Of a stretch of DNA of 64,000 nt, positions 16,926-25,007 are shown piece by piece (position 1 is the stretch's first letter; every line of letters begins with the position of its first letter). The notes beneath the pieces were generated by a model that was not told the origin of the DNA, made no database searches, and saw nothing but the letters and a program-made list of their open reading frames with translations. Source of the stretch: CAYSUS01 sp964434165 (GTDB lineage: Bacteria; Planctomycetota; Planctomycetia; Pirellulales; Thermoguttaceae); NCBI GenBank assembly GCA_964434165.1, contig CAYSUS010000024.1:15628-79627 (forward strand), written 5' to 3'. Made by a program: the position numbers and the translations under genes.

Positions 16926-17318
16926 TCACGCCGGATCGACCGCGGCGTCCAGCAACGGCCTGAGCCGCTCGTGCGTCGCCGAGGCGTGAAGGTCGCCCTT
17001 GCCGAAGCCCGGCTCGGCCCCCAGGGCTTCGGCCGCCTGTTGGGCCTCGGGGTAGTCGCTCAGCAGCATGCAGGGGATCGCCTTCAGGGACGGGTCGCTC
17101 TTGATCTGTCGGATCAGTTCGATCCCCTCAGACGCGTCCTTGCCGCGGAGCTTGCGGTTGACGAGGACCAGATCGAAGCGGCCCTGGCGGAGCATCGCCA
17201 AGGCATCGTGGACGGCCCGGGCAGAGACTACCTCGGCGCCGAGCTCGCGCTCGATGAGCCCTCGGACCTCTTCCTGATCGATCCGGCAGTTCCCCACTTG
17301 AAGGACGCGCTTGGGCAT
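16926..17318 (-). CDS. Receiver-like domain lacking the phospho-acceptor Asp
   Basis: The 130-residue protein has the alternating pattern of a CheY-like receiver: MPKRVLQVGNC, FDLVLVNRKL, GIELIRQIKSDP, IPCMLLSDYPEAQQAAEALGAEPGFGK. The residue that should be phosphorylated is Asn54, and the acidic pair near the first strand is replaced by Gly9-Asn10; only the distal Lys107 remains. It is therefore a pseudo-receiver that probably cannot be phosphorylated. No output domain is attached. Relatives with the VLVNRKL strand are known from planctomycetes. An upstream ATG at 17351 would add 11 residues; the start at 17318 matches the usual MPKRVL beginning. Its partner is unknown. Confidence 0.7.
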   Translation of the reverse strand: MPKRVLQVGNCRIDQEEVRGLIERELGAEVVSARAVHDALAMLRQGRFDLVLVNRKLRGKDASEGIELIRQIKSDPSLKAIPCMLLSDYPEAQQAAEALGAEPGFGKGDLHASATHERLRPLLDAAVDPA

Positions 17319-17505
17319 GGTATTGCGGGCGGGGTAAGCGGCGGTCTCCATCGACTTCCGACGTCTCGAGGAGTTCGAGAGTCTGGAGAAAGGGCTCTGT
17401 CGGATCGTATCGGGCGAGGCAATCCCCGTCACGCAGCGACGGAGCCATTTTGCATTTGGGGGCCGAGCGCGGCGATCGCACGTCGCGCTCCAGGGCCGCC
17501 TCCCC

Positions 17506-18474
17506 TTACTCCACTCGCTCCACGCGCAAGTCGTGGCTTCCGTCGGGGAGGCACAGTTCGTAGAAAAAGAGGGTCGCCTCGGGCAGATTCAGAACGTCGA
17601 AGTACCTTGCTGCCGGGGCCGTCTCACCGTCCCCGAGCGGCCCGACGCGTGTGACGCGATGGAAGCGCCGCAGGTCGAGGCTGAAGGCCAGCCCCGCGCG
17701 CTCCTGGTCGTTCTGCTCGACCGACGCCGCACCGTCGTAAAGGGCCAGCCATGCCGGGCCGCGGTGCCAGAGCGTGGTCACCCGGGCGCAGAACCCGTCC
17801 CACGCCCCCGGCTTGGGGCTGAGGATCGGGCCTTCCCAGTGCCAGGTCAGCCCGTCGTTGCTCGTCGCCAGTCCCGAGCCGGTCCGCACCAGGCCGGTGC
17901 CGAACACGTCCTGGGTGCCGTGCAGTTCCTCGTGCGAGGCGGTGGGATGGCGGCCGGCGAAGGCGACGCTCATGTGCCACAATCCGCCCACCCGGAACAC
18001 GAACGGATCCTTCACGCCCTCGGCCGCGATGCTCGTGGGGTTGAGCACCGTCCGCATGGCCGTGGGATCGAGCCGGTCGGGCCGGTCCGCCTCGAGGAGC
18101 CCGACCTGCCAGCGCCCGTCCACCGGGCTGACGTAGCTGACGTACAAGCGCCACGTGCCTGCGGGGGTCCAGGCCAGCGCACACCTCCCAATGCTCGCCG
18201 CTCGGAGGTCCTCGCGGCTGGCCGACCATATGTCGTCGACGGACTCGCCATCGGCTGCGAAGGCGATGCGGACTTCGAAGCCACGGTCGAGCCCTTTGCC
18301 GCGAGGCCGCCGCAAGCGGTAAGCGAGGTAGACGGCGCCGGTCCGCGGGTCGAGAGCCGCGGCGGGCGCGCCGGCCCAGTGACCCTCGCCGCGCCCCGGC
18401 GCGGGGCGGATAACCTGGCCCGCTGCCGGGTCCAGTTGCGGAAGCGGAGACCAGTCCCGGGGATCCTGCTGCAT
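17506..18474 (-). CDS. GH43-like five-bladed beta-propeller protein
   Basis: About 322 residues show the five-blade pattern of the GH43/GH130-type propellers: GHWAGAPAAALDPRTGAVYLAYR, RCALAWTPAGTWRLYVSYV, EGVKDPFVFRVGGLWHM, GLATSNDGLTWHWEGP, WDGFCARVTTLW and PAWLALYDG. KDPFVF carries the Asp expected in the third blade. A signal peptide is not evident, so the protein may be cytoplasmic. The substrate cannot be assigned and catalysis is not proven. The start is uncertain: ATG at 18474 (chosen), 18534 and 18606 are in frame, none with a good ribosome site. It is divergent from the trmH-type gene across 462 bp. Confidence 0.65.
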   Translation of the reverse strand: MQQDPRDWSPLPQLDPAAGQVIRPAPGRGEGHWAGAPAAALDPRTGAVYLAYRLRRPRGKGLDRGFEVRIAFAADGESVDDIWSASREDLRAASIGRCALAWTPAGTWRLYVSYVSPVDGRWQVGLLEADRPDRLDPTAMRTVLNPTSIAAEGVKDPFVFRVGGLWHMSVAFAGRHPTASHEELHGTQDVFGTGLVRTGSGLATSNDGLTWHWEGPILSPKPGAWDGFCARVTTLWHRGPAWLALYDGAASVEQNDQERAGLAFSLDLRRFHRVTRVGPLGDGETAPAARYFDVLNLPEATLFFYELCLPDGSHDLRVERVE

Positions 18475-18820
18475 GGGGGCAACGGTGGGCCGACGGAATC
18501 GAGCGGCGTGGTCGCGACGTTCGTACGCGATCATACCCCGACCGTCCGTGGGGCGACAAGACGCGATCGCAGTCGCTTCGGCGCGCCCGAACACCGCGGA
18601 TAGCATCGATACACGGGGCCGCGCGGCCTCCTCGATCGGTCCACCCCCCTTCTTCGGCTGCAGGTTCCGGCCGCGCGCGACTGGGGACGCGAAGCGTCCC
18701 GCCCTTATCGATTTCGCCTTTTCGGCTTCCAGGCGTGTCGCTCACGTTGGGCTGATCGAGCGATCGCCGCCTGCGCCGACCTCGCGCCGACGACCCGCGG
18801 GTCATGCGTGGACAGGTACC

Positions 18821-18873
18821 GTAGCGTCCCGTACGCTACGTGTGGGGCGGGACCCGGCTTTGCCCAAGCCGGG
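18821..18873. repeat. Two stem-loops in the gap before the trmH-type gene
   Basis: GTAGCGT (18821-18827) pairs with ACGCTAC (18833-18839), and CCCGGCTT (18853-18860) pairs with AAGCCGGG (18866-18873), each with a 5-nt loop. They lie in the 462-bp divergent gap 18475-18936, which shows no gene. They would form in the leader of the trmH-type mRNA if transcription starts upstream of them. The role is unknown. Confidence 0.5.
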
Positions 18874-18936
18874 CTTCCGGTCCCTTCTTCGCGGACCTCC
18901 TTGGGGATCGCCCGGCAATCCTCCGCGGCGCGGGTC

Positions 18937-19440
18937 ATGGCCGACGAGCACGTGCAGCAGCGACACAAGCCGCCCGCGGAGCTGGACCGGCCGCGCCCGC
19001 TGATCGTGGCCTGCCCGCCCATGCGGAGCAACGTGAACCTCTCGCGGATCGTGCGCGCGGCAGGCTGCTGCGGCGTGCGGCGGATGATCTGTACGGGAAG
19101 TGCGCGGGTCATCGGCAAGATCGCCCGCGACGCGGCCGGCGCGCTGGAGGTCGAAGTCCATCGCACGCTGGCCCCCGTTCTGGGCAGGCTCCGCGAGCAG
19201 GGGTTCGAGCTGGTGGGCCTGGAGCAGACCAGCGACTCCAGGCCCCTGCCCGAGTTCCCCTTCCGCCGCGAGACCGTGCTGGTGGTGGGCAACGAGCGGG
19301 CGGGGATCGAGCCCGACATCCTGCGGCTCGTGGATCACGTGGTGGAGATCCCGGTTTACGGGCTCCCGTATGCCCACAACGCGGCCACGGCCACGGCGAT
19401 CGCCCTTTACGAGTACTGCCGGCAGTATCCCCGCGGATAG
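18937..19440 (+). CDS. SPOUT (TrmH/SpoU) family RNA methyltransferase
   Basis: The 167-residue protein shows the three SPOUT motifs: RSNVNLSRIVRAAG (motif 1), VLVVGNERAGIEPDIL (motif 2) and VEIPVYGLPYAHNAATATAIALYEY (motif 3), which form the knotted S-adenosylmethionine site. It therefore methylates tRNA or rRNA, most likely a 2'-O-ribose. It is a minimal catalytic domain without an N-terminal substrate-binding domain. The frame is open upstream to 18808, but the ATG at 18937 gives the normal length; upstream codons fall in hairpins. In SpoU proteins the third motif is usually NVS; here it is NAA, so the Ser is missing. The exact target is not known. Confidence 0.8.
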   Translation: MADEHVQQRHKPPAELDRPRPLIVACPPMRSNVNLSRIVRAAGCCGVRRMICTGSARVIGKIARDAAGALEVEVHRTLAPVLGRLREQGFELVGLEQTSDSRPLPEFPFRRETVLVVGNERAGIEPDILRLVDHVVEIPVYGLPYAHNAATATAIALYEYCRQYPRG

Positions 19441-19475
19441 AGGGGGTGTCGCCGATTCCGGTGCCGAAGAGCGTG

Positions 19476-19505
19476 TTGACGCTTCTCCGATGCCCGGAAT
19501 AGACT
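19476..19505 (+). promoter_or_regulatory. Sigma-70-type promoter candidate for purA
   Basis: TTGACG at 19476-19481 and TAGACT at 19500-19505 are separated by 18 bases. The -35 is five of six and the -10 four of six to consensus. It is 68 bases before the GTG start. Confidence 0.4.
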
Positions 19506-19572
19506 TATTGGTTTGGGAGCACCTCGGCCTGGTGGTCCGGGGTCGGAGTATGCGCGAGCGAGGGGACCGGAA

Positions 19573-20871
19573 GTGTCGGCAACCTGCGTGGTGGGCCTCC
19601 AGTGGGGCGACGAGGCCAAGGGGAAGATCGTGGACCTCCTCACCGAGAGCCACGACATCGTCGTCCGTTACCAGGGCGGGGCCAACGCCGGCCACACCGT
19701 GGTCTTCGGCGGCGAGAAGTACAAACTCTCCCTGGTCCCCAGCGGGATCTTCCGGCCCCAGGTCCGCTGCGTCATCGCCAACGGCGTGGTGCTCAACCCG
19801 GGCGGTCTGCTCGAAGAGATCGACGGCCTCGTGGCCCGGGGCGTGAGCGTGGGCCAGAACCTGCTCGTCAGCGATCGGGCCCACGTGATCCTGCCGTGGC
19901 ACTTCGAGGAGGACCGCCTCCTGGACGGTGCCGGCGGCGGCGAGGCCATCGGCACCACGATGCGGGGCATCGGGCCGTGTTACCGCGACAAGGTCGGGCG
20001 CTCGCTGGCCGTGCGCCTGGGCGACATGTACCGCGACAGCTTCCGTGCGCGGATCGCCCAGATCACCGAGGCCAAGCGCCGCACCTTCGCCACGTTGATC
20101 GGCGGCGAGTGCAGCTTCCAACTCGACGCCGACGCGATCTACGAGCAGTACGGCGGGTTCGCCGAGCGCCTCCGTCCGCACGTCGGCGACACCACGGCCT
20201 ACCTGCTCGACGCGGTCGAATCGGGCAAGCGGATCCTCTTCGAGGGTGCCCAAGGGGCGCTCTTGGACATCGACCACGGGACGTTCCCCTTCGTCACCAG
20301 CAGCAACAGCTCGGGGGTCGGCGTGTCGAGCGGTTCCGGCGTGCCGGGCCGCTACCTGAGCAGGGTGATCGGGATCATCAAGGCCTACAGCACGCGCGTC
20401 GGCGGCGGACCGTTCCCCACCGAGCAGGACAACCCGACCGGCCAATACATCCGCGACCGCGGCAACGAATACGGCACGGTCACGCGCCGCCCTCGGCGCT
20501 GCGGCTGGTTCGACGCCGTGGCCGCGCGGTACACGGCGCGGCTCAGCGGCGTGGACGTCCTGGCCGTGATGCTGCTCGACGTGCTCAGCGGGCTTGAGGA
20601 GCTGAGGATCTGCACGGCCTACGAACTGGACGGGCGTCGGGTGACCGACTTCCCAGCCCACGTGGACGACCTGCGCCGCGTGGTGCCGGTTTACGAAACG
20701 CTGTCCGGGTGGAAGGAGGAGGTCTCCGGCATCCGCCGTCTGGCCGAATTGCCGACGGCTGCGCGCGTGTACCTCGGGCGGATCAGTGAGCTGTTGGGGC
20801 GGCCCTTCGAGGTCGTCTCGGTGGGCCCGGATCGCGAGCAGACCATCTTGACCCATGGTTCAGACCTCTAG
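19573..20871 (+). CDS. purA: Adenylosuccinate synthetase
   Basis: PurA converts IMP, aspartate and GTP to adenylosuccinate. The 432 residues match the family. The N-terminal GTP loop reads VGLQWGDEAKGKIVD, followed by RYQGGANAGHTV, GTTMRGIGPCYRDKVGR and FEGAQGALLDIDHGTFPFVTSSN, all characteristic. The frame opens upstream at 19513, but the GTG at 19573 follows an AGGGGA site and gives the conserved N-terminus. The 3' end overlaps uppS by 17 bases. Confidence 0.97.
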   Translation: MSATCVVGLQWGDEAKGKIVDLLTESHDIVVRYQGGANAGHTVVFGGEKYKLSLVPSGIFRPQVRCVIANGVVLNPGGLLEEIDGLVARGVSVGQNLLVSDRAHVILPWHFEEDRLLDGAGGGEAIGTTMRGIGPCYRDKVGRSLAVRLGDMYRDSFRARIAQITEAKRRTFATLIGGECSFQLDADAIYEQYGGFAERLRPHVGDTTAYLLDAVESGKRILFEGAQGALLDIDHGTFPFVTSSNSSGVGVSSGSGVPGRYLSRVIGIIKAYSTRVGGGPFPTEQDNPTGQYIRDRGNEYGTVTRRPRRCGWFDAVAARYTARLSGVDVLAVMLLDVLSGLEELRICTAYELDGRRVTDFPAHVDDLRRVVPVYETLSGWKEEVSGIRRLAELPTAARVYLGRISELLGRPFEVVSVGPDREQTILTHGSDL

Positions 20872-21613
20872 CCAACCGGCTGCCGCCGGATTCGACGTCG
20901 CGCCCGATCGGCGCCCGCGCCACATTGCCGCGATCATGGACGGCAATGGGCGCTGGGCACAGCGCCGCGGGCTGCCGCGGATCGAGGGGCACCGCCACGG
21001 CGTGGCCAGCGTGCGCCGTACCACCGAGGAGTGCACGCGCCTGGGGATCGAGCAGCTCACGCTGTACTGCCTGTCGAGCGAGAACTGGAAGCGCCCGCCC
21101 GAAGAGCTTTCGTTTCTCTTGCAGCTTCTGGGCCAGTACATGGTTGAGGAGCGGCGCACGATCCTGGAGCAGAACATCCGCCTGGCCGTGATCGGCCGCC
21201 GCGAGGGCATCCCGGCCGAGGTGCTTCGTGAGGTGGATCGCACCATCGCCATGAGCGCCGAGAACACGGGGCTGTGCCTGTGCCTGGCGATCAACTACGG
21301 CGGCCGGAGCGAGCTGGTCGACGCGGTGCAAGGGCTTGCCCGCGAGGTCCGGGCCGGCCGGCTGGAGCCCAGCGAAGTGACCGAGGAGACGCTCGCCGAA
21401 CGCCTCTACACGGCCGGCATGCCGGAACTGGACCTTCTGATCCGCACGGCCGGCGAGATGCGGGTGAGCAACTTCCTGCTCTGGCAGATCAGCTACGCTG
21501 AGATCTGGGTAACCGACCGCTGCTGGCCGGAGTTCGACGAGGAACTGCTCCGCCAGGCGATCCGCGACTACGCCTCGCGCGACCGGCGGTTCGGCGGTCT
21601 GGCCAATCGGTAG
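20855..21613 (+). CDS. uppS: Undecaprenyl diphosphate synthase
   Basis: UppS condenses isopentenyl diphosphate units in cis to give the lipid carrier for peptidoglycan and O-antigen. The 252-residue protein has the catalytic AAIMDGNGRWAQRRG, the helix with GHRHG, LTLYCLSSENWKRP and the C-terminal LDLLIRTAGEMRVSNFLLWQ, where the usual GE-R-SNF pattern is kept. It overlaps the end of purA by 17 bases. cdsA follows after a 350-bp gap; the uppS-cdsA order is common in bacteria. Confidence 0.96.
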   Translation: MVQTSSQPAAAGFDVAPDRRPRHIAAIMDGNGRWAQRRGLPRIEGHRHGVASVRRTTEECTRLGIEQLTLYCLSSENWKRPPEELSFLLQLLGQYMVEERRTILEQNIRLAVIGRREGIPAEVLREVDRTIAMSAENTGLCLCLAINYGGRSELVDAVQGLAREVRAGRLEPSEVTEETLAERLYTAGMPELDLLIRTAGEMRVSNFLLWQISYAEIWVTDRCWPEFDEELLRQAIRDYASRDRRFGGLANR

Positions 21614-21634
21614 GCCCCGAGCGGGACGGCAGGG

Positions 21635-21835
21635 CTAACGCGGGAACTGCTTGTCGCGGGAGAGGACGTCCCGGCCGAAGCGGTTGGCAATGGCCCGACT
21701 CTGGCGGTCGCCCAGATGCCGGGGCTCTCCAGTGCGCGGAACGCGACGCGCGATGCGATCGGCTTCCTCCGAATCCTGCTGAAGGAGGTTCCAGCCATCG
21801 ATACCATCGAATTCTACCCAGCCGAGGGGTCGGCT
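21635..21835 (-). other. Open frame without start codon in the uppS-cdsA gap
   Basis: Minus-strand frame 21635-21835 is open for 66 codons between two stops and reads like natural protein (FDGIDGWNLLQQDSEEADRI, RHLGDRQSRAIANRFGRDVL), with a codon pattern like real genes. No ATG, GTG or TTG near its 5' end would keep the conserved-looking part. It may be a relic or chance in GC-rich DNA. The rest of the 350-bp gap holds only the promoter candidate at 21889. Confidence 0.3.
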
Positions 21836-21888
21836 TCAATCCTGGCTCCTGCGCGCGATTGGACCTCCTGGGAGCGGCCGCGAAACCA

Positions 21889-21897
21889 TGCTATTAT
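21889..21897 (+). promoter_or_regulatory. Extended -10 promoter candidate for cdsA
   Basis: TGCTATTAT fits TG-N-TATAAT with one mismatch. It is 67 bases before the cdsA ATG in a locally AT-rich patch. Confidence 0.45.
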
Positions 21898-21963
21898 CGT
21901 CACTTCAATCCCTGTCCAGGGGGCGCCAGCGAGAACCGACTGCGAACCGGACCCAACTGCACT

Positions 21964-22884
21964 ATGCTCCACTGGCGAGTCATTTTCGGCACGCTGCTCA
22001 TCGCGGCGATGGTTGGGCTCTGCTGGCTGGACTACGCGGTGACCGGAGTCCCGGGGATCGGCCTGATGCCTCTGGCCTTGCTGGTCACCTCGTTGGCCAC
22101 GGGCGAGGTGCTGGACCTGGCCGCCGAGGGCGAGCACCGGCCGCCGGCCTCCCTCGTCCATCTGGCCAACTTGCTCATCGTCGGCTCGGGATGGGCGCCG
22201 CACCTTTTGGCCGCCTGCGGCGGGCAGTGGCTCCTTGGCCCTACGACGGAGCCCAACGAGGTGGCCTGGGAATGGACCGGGGTCGCGATGGCTGCCGGCC
22301 TGGCCATGGCGCTGGTCAACGAGATGTGGCGCTACGCCCGGCCCGGCAACGTACGCCAGAGCCTGGCCGCTTCGGCCCTGGCCCTGGTGTACGTCGGCTT
22401 GCTTCTAAGCTTCGCGGTCCACCTCCGGTTCGCGATCGGACTGGGGGGACTGCTCTCGCTGGTGATCGTCGCCAAGGCGTGCGATACTGGGGCCTACACG
22501 GTGGGGCGGCTTCTGGGGCGGAACAAGATGGCGCCCGTTCTCAGCCCCGGCAAGACCATCGAGGGAGCCGCTGGCGGGCTGGCCTTCGCCTGCGCGGGGG
22601 CGTGGCTGAGCTTCACCTGGCTGGTGCCTGCTCTGACGCCGGCCAGCGAAAGCCAGACCTTCTCCGCCAGTACCCCCTGGTGGGCGTGGCTGGTCTTCGG
22701 GCTCGCCGTGGGCACCGCCGCCACGGCCGGCGACCTGGCCGAGTCGTTGTTGAAGCGCGACGCCGGGCGCAAGGACTCCGCCCGCTGGTTGCCGGGTTTC
22801 GGCGGGCTCTTGGACGTCGTCGACTCCTTCCTTCTTGCTGCGCCGGTGGCCTACGTCTGTTGGCGGATCGGGTTGGTGCCGTAG
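21964..22884 (+). CDS. cdsA: Phosphatidate cytidylyltransferase
   Basis: CdsA makes CDP-diacylglycerol from phosphatidate and CTP in the inner membrane. The 306-residue protein has about eight hydrophobic helices and the C-terminal family signature: ESLLKRDAGRKDSARWLPGFGGLLDVVDSF. Compared with the standard pattern (KR-4-KD, HGG, DR-D), the His of HGG is Phe and DRXD reads DVVD, so this is a variant of the signature, though the KRD-KD and final Asp are kept. LSPGKTIEGAAGG is the other conserved loop. The ATG at 21964 is preferred over an upstream in-frame ATG at 21859, which would add a non-hydrophobic stretch containing the promoter candidate. A REP-like hairpin follows the stop. Confidence 0.9.
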   Translation: MLHWRVIFGTLLIAAMVGLCWLDYAVTGVPGIGLMPLALLVTSLATGEVLDLAAEGEHRPPASLVHLANLLIVGSGWAPHLLAACGGQWLLGPTTEPNEVAWEWTGVAMAAGLAMALVNEMWRYARPGNVRQSLAASALALVYVGLLLSFAVHLRFAIGLGGLLSLVIVAKACDTGAYTVGRLLGRNKMAPVLSPGKTIEGAAGGLAFACAGAWLSFTWLVPALTPASESQTFSASTPWWAWLVFGLAVGTAATAGDLAESLLKRDAGRKDSARWLPGFGGLLDVVDSFLLAAPVAYVCWRIGLVP

Positions 22885-22889
22885 GGTTT

Positions 22890-22926
22890 GCAGGCTTCCG
22901 GAGTCTTCGAGACTCCGGAAGTCTGC
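22890..22926. repeat. REP-like hairpin after cdsA
   Basis: Starting 6 bases after the cdsA stop, GGCTTCCGGAGTC and GACTCCGGAAGTC form a near-perfect stem with a TTC-GA loop region. Related hairpins with the same order (GCAGACTTCCGAAGTC, then its complement) are at 24193-24227 and 54665-54699. It may stop transcription or protect the mRNA end. Confidence 0.7.
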
Positions 22927-23029
22927 GAAGTCGGCTCGCCGGGTCCTTGCTTCCCCTGCCGGCCAGAGCCTCTAATAGGCGGCGGCCCTCCGGCCTCTTC
23001 CCTTCCCGCCATCGGCAAAGGAGCCCGAA

Positions 23030-24181
23030 ATGAAACCGTCGATGTTTCCCGTGGTACTCCTCATCGCGCTCGCCCAAGCCGCACACTCGGGCGGCGCGAC
23101 GCTCCAGGTCGGTCCCGGCAAACGCTTCGAGAAGCCGTCCCAGGCCATGGCCCAGGCCCGCGACGGCGACACGGTGGAGATCGACGCCGCCGGCAACTAC
23201 GACGGCGACGTGTGCTACGTGCGGGCGAGCGACCTCACCATCCGCGGCGTGGGCGAGGGCCGGGCCCGGCTCGACAGCAAGGGCAAGACCGCCGGCGGCA
23301 AGGCGATCTTCGTCACCACCGGCAAGGACATCACGATCGAGAACGTCGAATTCGTCGGCGCCCGGTGCCCCGACCGCAACGGGGCCGGCATCCGTCCTGA
23401 GGGCGAAGACCTTACGCTGCGCAACTGCAAGTTCCACGACTGCGAGAACGGCATCCTCGGCGGCTCCGGCGTGGTGACCATCGAGCACTGCGAGTTCTCG
23501 CACTGCGGCCTCGCGGCCAGCCCGGCCGCTACGCATAACCTCTACATGGGCCGGGGCGTCAAGAAGCTCGTGTTCCGTTTCAACTACTCGCACCACGTCA
23601 AGGTGGGACACCTCCTGAAGTCCCGCGCCGCAGTGAACCACATCTTCTACAACCGGCTCAGCGACGAGAAGGACGGCACGGGCAGCTACGTGATCAACCT
23701 GCCCAACGGCGGGCGCGGCGTCATCGTCGGCAACGTCCTCCACAAGGGCCCCAAGGGCAGCAACCAGGTGATCGTGGCCTACGGCGAGGAAGGGGTGAAA
23801 TACCCGGGCTCCGAGCTGTACGTGGCCAGCAACACGATGATCCACGACCGCCACCGGGGCTCGTTCCTCCGCGTGCAGCGCGTGCCCGACGACTTCGAGC
23901 TCGTCGTGGTCAACAACATCTTCGTGGGCGAGAAGGAGCTCTGCAGCGCGACGCCGACGCTGATGGAGGGCAACTTCACCGGCGATCCGCTCTTCGTCGA
24001 TCGCGCGAAATGGGACCTGCGCCTGCGCGCCGGCTCGCCATGCATCGATTCCGGCGTAGGGCCCGCCATGGCGGGCGACGTCACTCTGGTGCCCGAGTTC
24101 CACTACGTGCACCCGGCGGGCAAGGAGAAACGCCCCGAGAGCGGCAAGCTCGACGTCGGGGCGTTTGAGCTCGCGGAGTGA
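23030..24181 (+). CDS. Secreted right-handed parallel beta-helix protein
   Basis: The 383-residue protein has a signal peptide (about residues 1-23) and the beta-helix repeat pattern of pectate-lyase-like proteins: KRFEKPSQAMAQARDGDTVEI at the start of the helix, then successive coils such as ITIENVEFVGARC, LTLRNCKFHDCENGIL and VTIEHCEFSHCGL, with regular Asn/Cys at turn positions. The C-terminal end has DPLFVDRAKWDLRLRAGSPCIDSG and DVGAFE, as in secreted planctomycete beta-helix proteins of the DUF1565/right-handed helix type. It probably binds or degrades a polysaccharide; a catalytic site is not identifiable. It is flanked on both sides by REP-like hairpins. Confidence 0.8.
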   Translation: MKPSMFPVVLLIALAQAAHSGGATLQVGPGKRFEKPSQAMAQARDGDTVEIDAAGNYDGDVCYVRASDLTIRGVGEGRARLDSKGKTAGGKAIFVTTGKDITIENVEFVGARCPDRNGAGIRPEGEDLTLRNCKFHDCENGILGGSGVVTIEHCEFSHCGLAASPAATHNLYMGRGVKKLVFRFNYSHHVKVGHLLKSRAAVNHIFYNRLSDEKDGTGSYVINLPNGGRGVIVGNVLHKGPKGSNQVIVAYGEEGVKYPGSELYVASNTMIHDRHRGSFLRVQRVPDDFELVVVNNIFVGEKELCSATPTLMEGNFTGDPLFVDRAKWDLRLRAGSPCIDSGVGPAMAGDVTLVPEFHYVHPAGKEKRPESGKLDVGAFELAE

Positions 24182-24192
24182 GGGAGCCAATC

Positions 24193-24227
24193 GCAGACTT
24201 CCGAAGTCTTCAAGACTTAGGAAGTCT
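24193..24227. repeat. REP-like hairpin after the beta-helix gene
   Basis: GCAGACTTCCGAAGTCTT pairs with AAGACTTAGGAAGTCT, one mismatch. It starts 11 bases after the stop. It is the same family as the hairpins at 22890 and 54665. Confidence 0.7.
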
Positions 24228-24253
24228 ATTGTGAGCCCGTCCCCGGCCGCCCG

Positions 24254-24731
24254 TCACGCCTCGCTCTCTCGCGACTCGACGTTTTCCCTGGGCCGTGCGG
24301 CCAACTCCGGGGCAAGGCGCCTTCGTCGATCAGTCCGACCCCGAAAAGGTCGAGAAGATAGACCTTGTCCTTCAGGCGGAACGAAGTCAGCTTCATGCGC
24401 ACCAGGGCGTCGAGCGTGGGCACAGGGAAGTCCGGTCCGGCGACCGCCTCGTCCACTCCGGGCGCGGGCGCCAAATAGTCGGGACGTACCGTCTCGCCCG
24501 CGAAGACGACGTGGATCGCGCTGCGAACCGAGCCCTCCGGCCGTCCGAGAACAGGTCCACGTCCTAGGCGTTGCGCACGGCCTCCTTGTCCACGTGGGCA
24601 ACCCAGGACGCCACGGCGTGCGCCATTCCGGCCTCGCGGAGCGCCGCCGCGCGGCAAGCTCTCTCGCGTACGGCTTCCACGGCGGCGATCACCCTTTCCC
24701 GGGAGAAGTCCTTCAGCGCAACTCCTGTCAT
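24254..24731 (-). pseudogene. Nucleotidyltransferase-like pseudogene
   Basis: From an ATG at 24731 the minus strand encodes TGVALKDFSRERVIAAVEAV and AALREAGMAHAVASWVAHVD, then VRNA, an in-frame TAG (24564-24566) and DVDLFSDG. The family, a planctomycete minimal-nucleotidyltransferase-like group, continues in intact members with a 30-residue stretch and then AIHVVFAGE and LVRMKLTSFR. Here that stretch is missing and the matching text (SAIHVVFAGETVRPDYLAPAPG, FPVPTLDALVRMKLTSFRLKDKV, LLDLFGVGLIDE) continues in a different frame; the end (LAPELAARPREN) is in a third frame. So there is one premature stop, an internal deletion and at least two frameshifts. The remaining 800 bp between the neighbours (24182-25007) holds only this relic and a hairpin. 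Confidence 0.75.
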
Positions 24732-25007
24732 ACGATGTGTCTCGAAGGCGGACGCCAGTGACGCGGACTGTCTATTGATGGTCAGTTCAACAACGCGGTC
24801 TCGGGTTGACGATCTGATCCGGGAAGCTGGGTTCCCGCTGGTCGCCCTCCCTGCATTGGCTTCCTGAGGGTCAATCGTCGAGTATTCCCCTCGGGATCGC
24901 GGCTAGCCAAGGGTTGAGGCTCGCGGCATCCGGCGCCCCGGCGTATCATGGTGTCCGACCGGGGAGGGTCGGATCGGCGAGCCGAAACCACGCCCGAGGA
25001 GCCCACC

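Noticed and set aside
24165..24761. A 198-codon plus-strand frame across the nucleotidyltransferase relic
   Set aside because: It is only the antisense of a decayed gene, with no match of its own.
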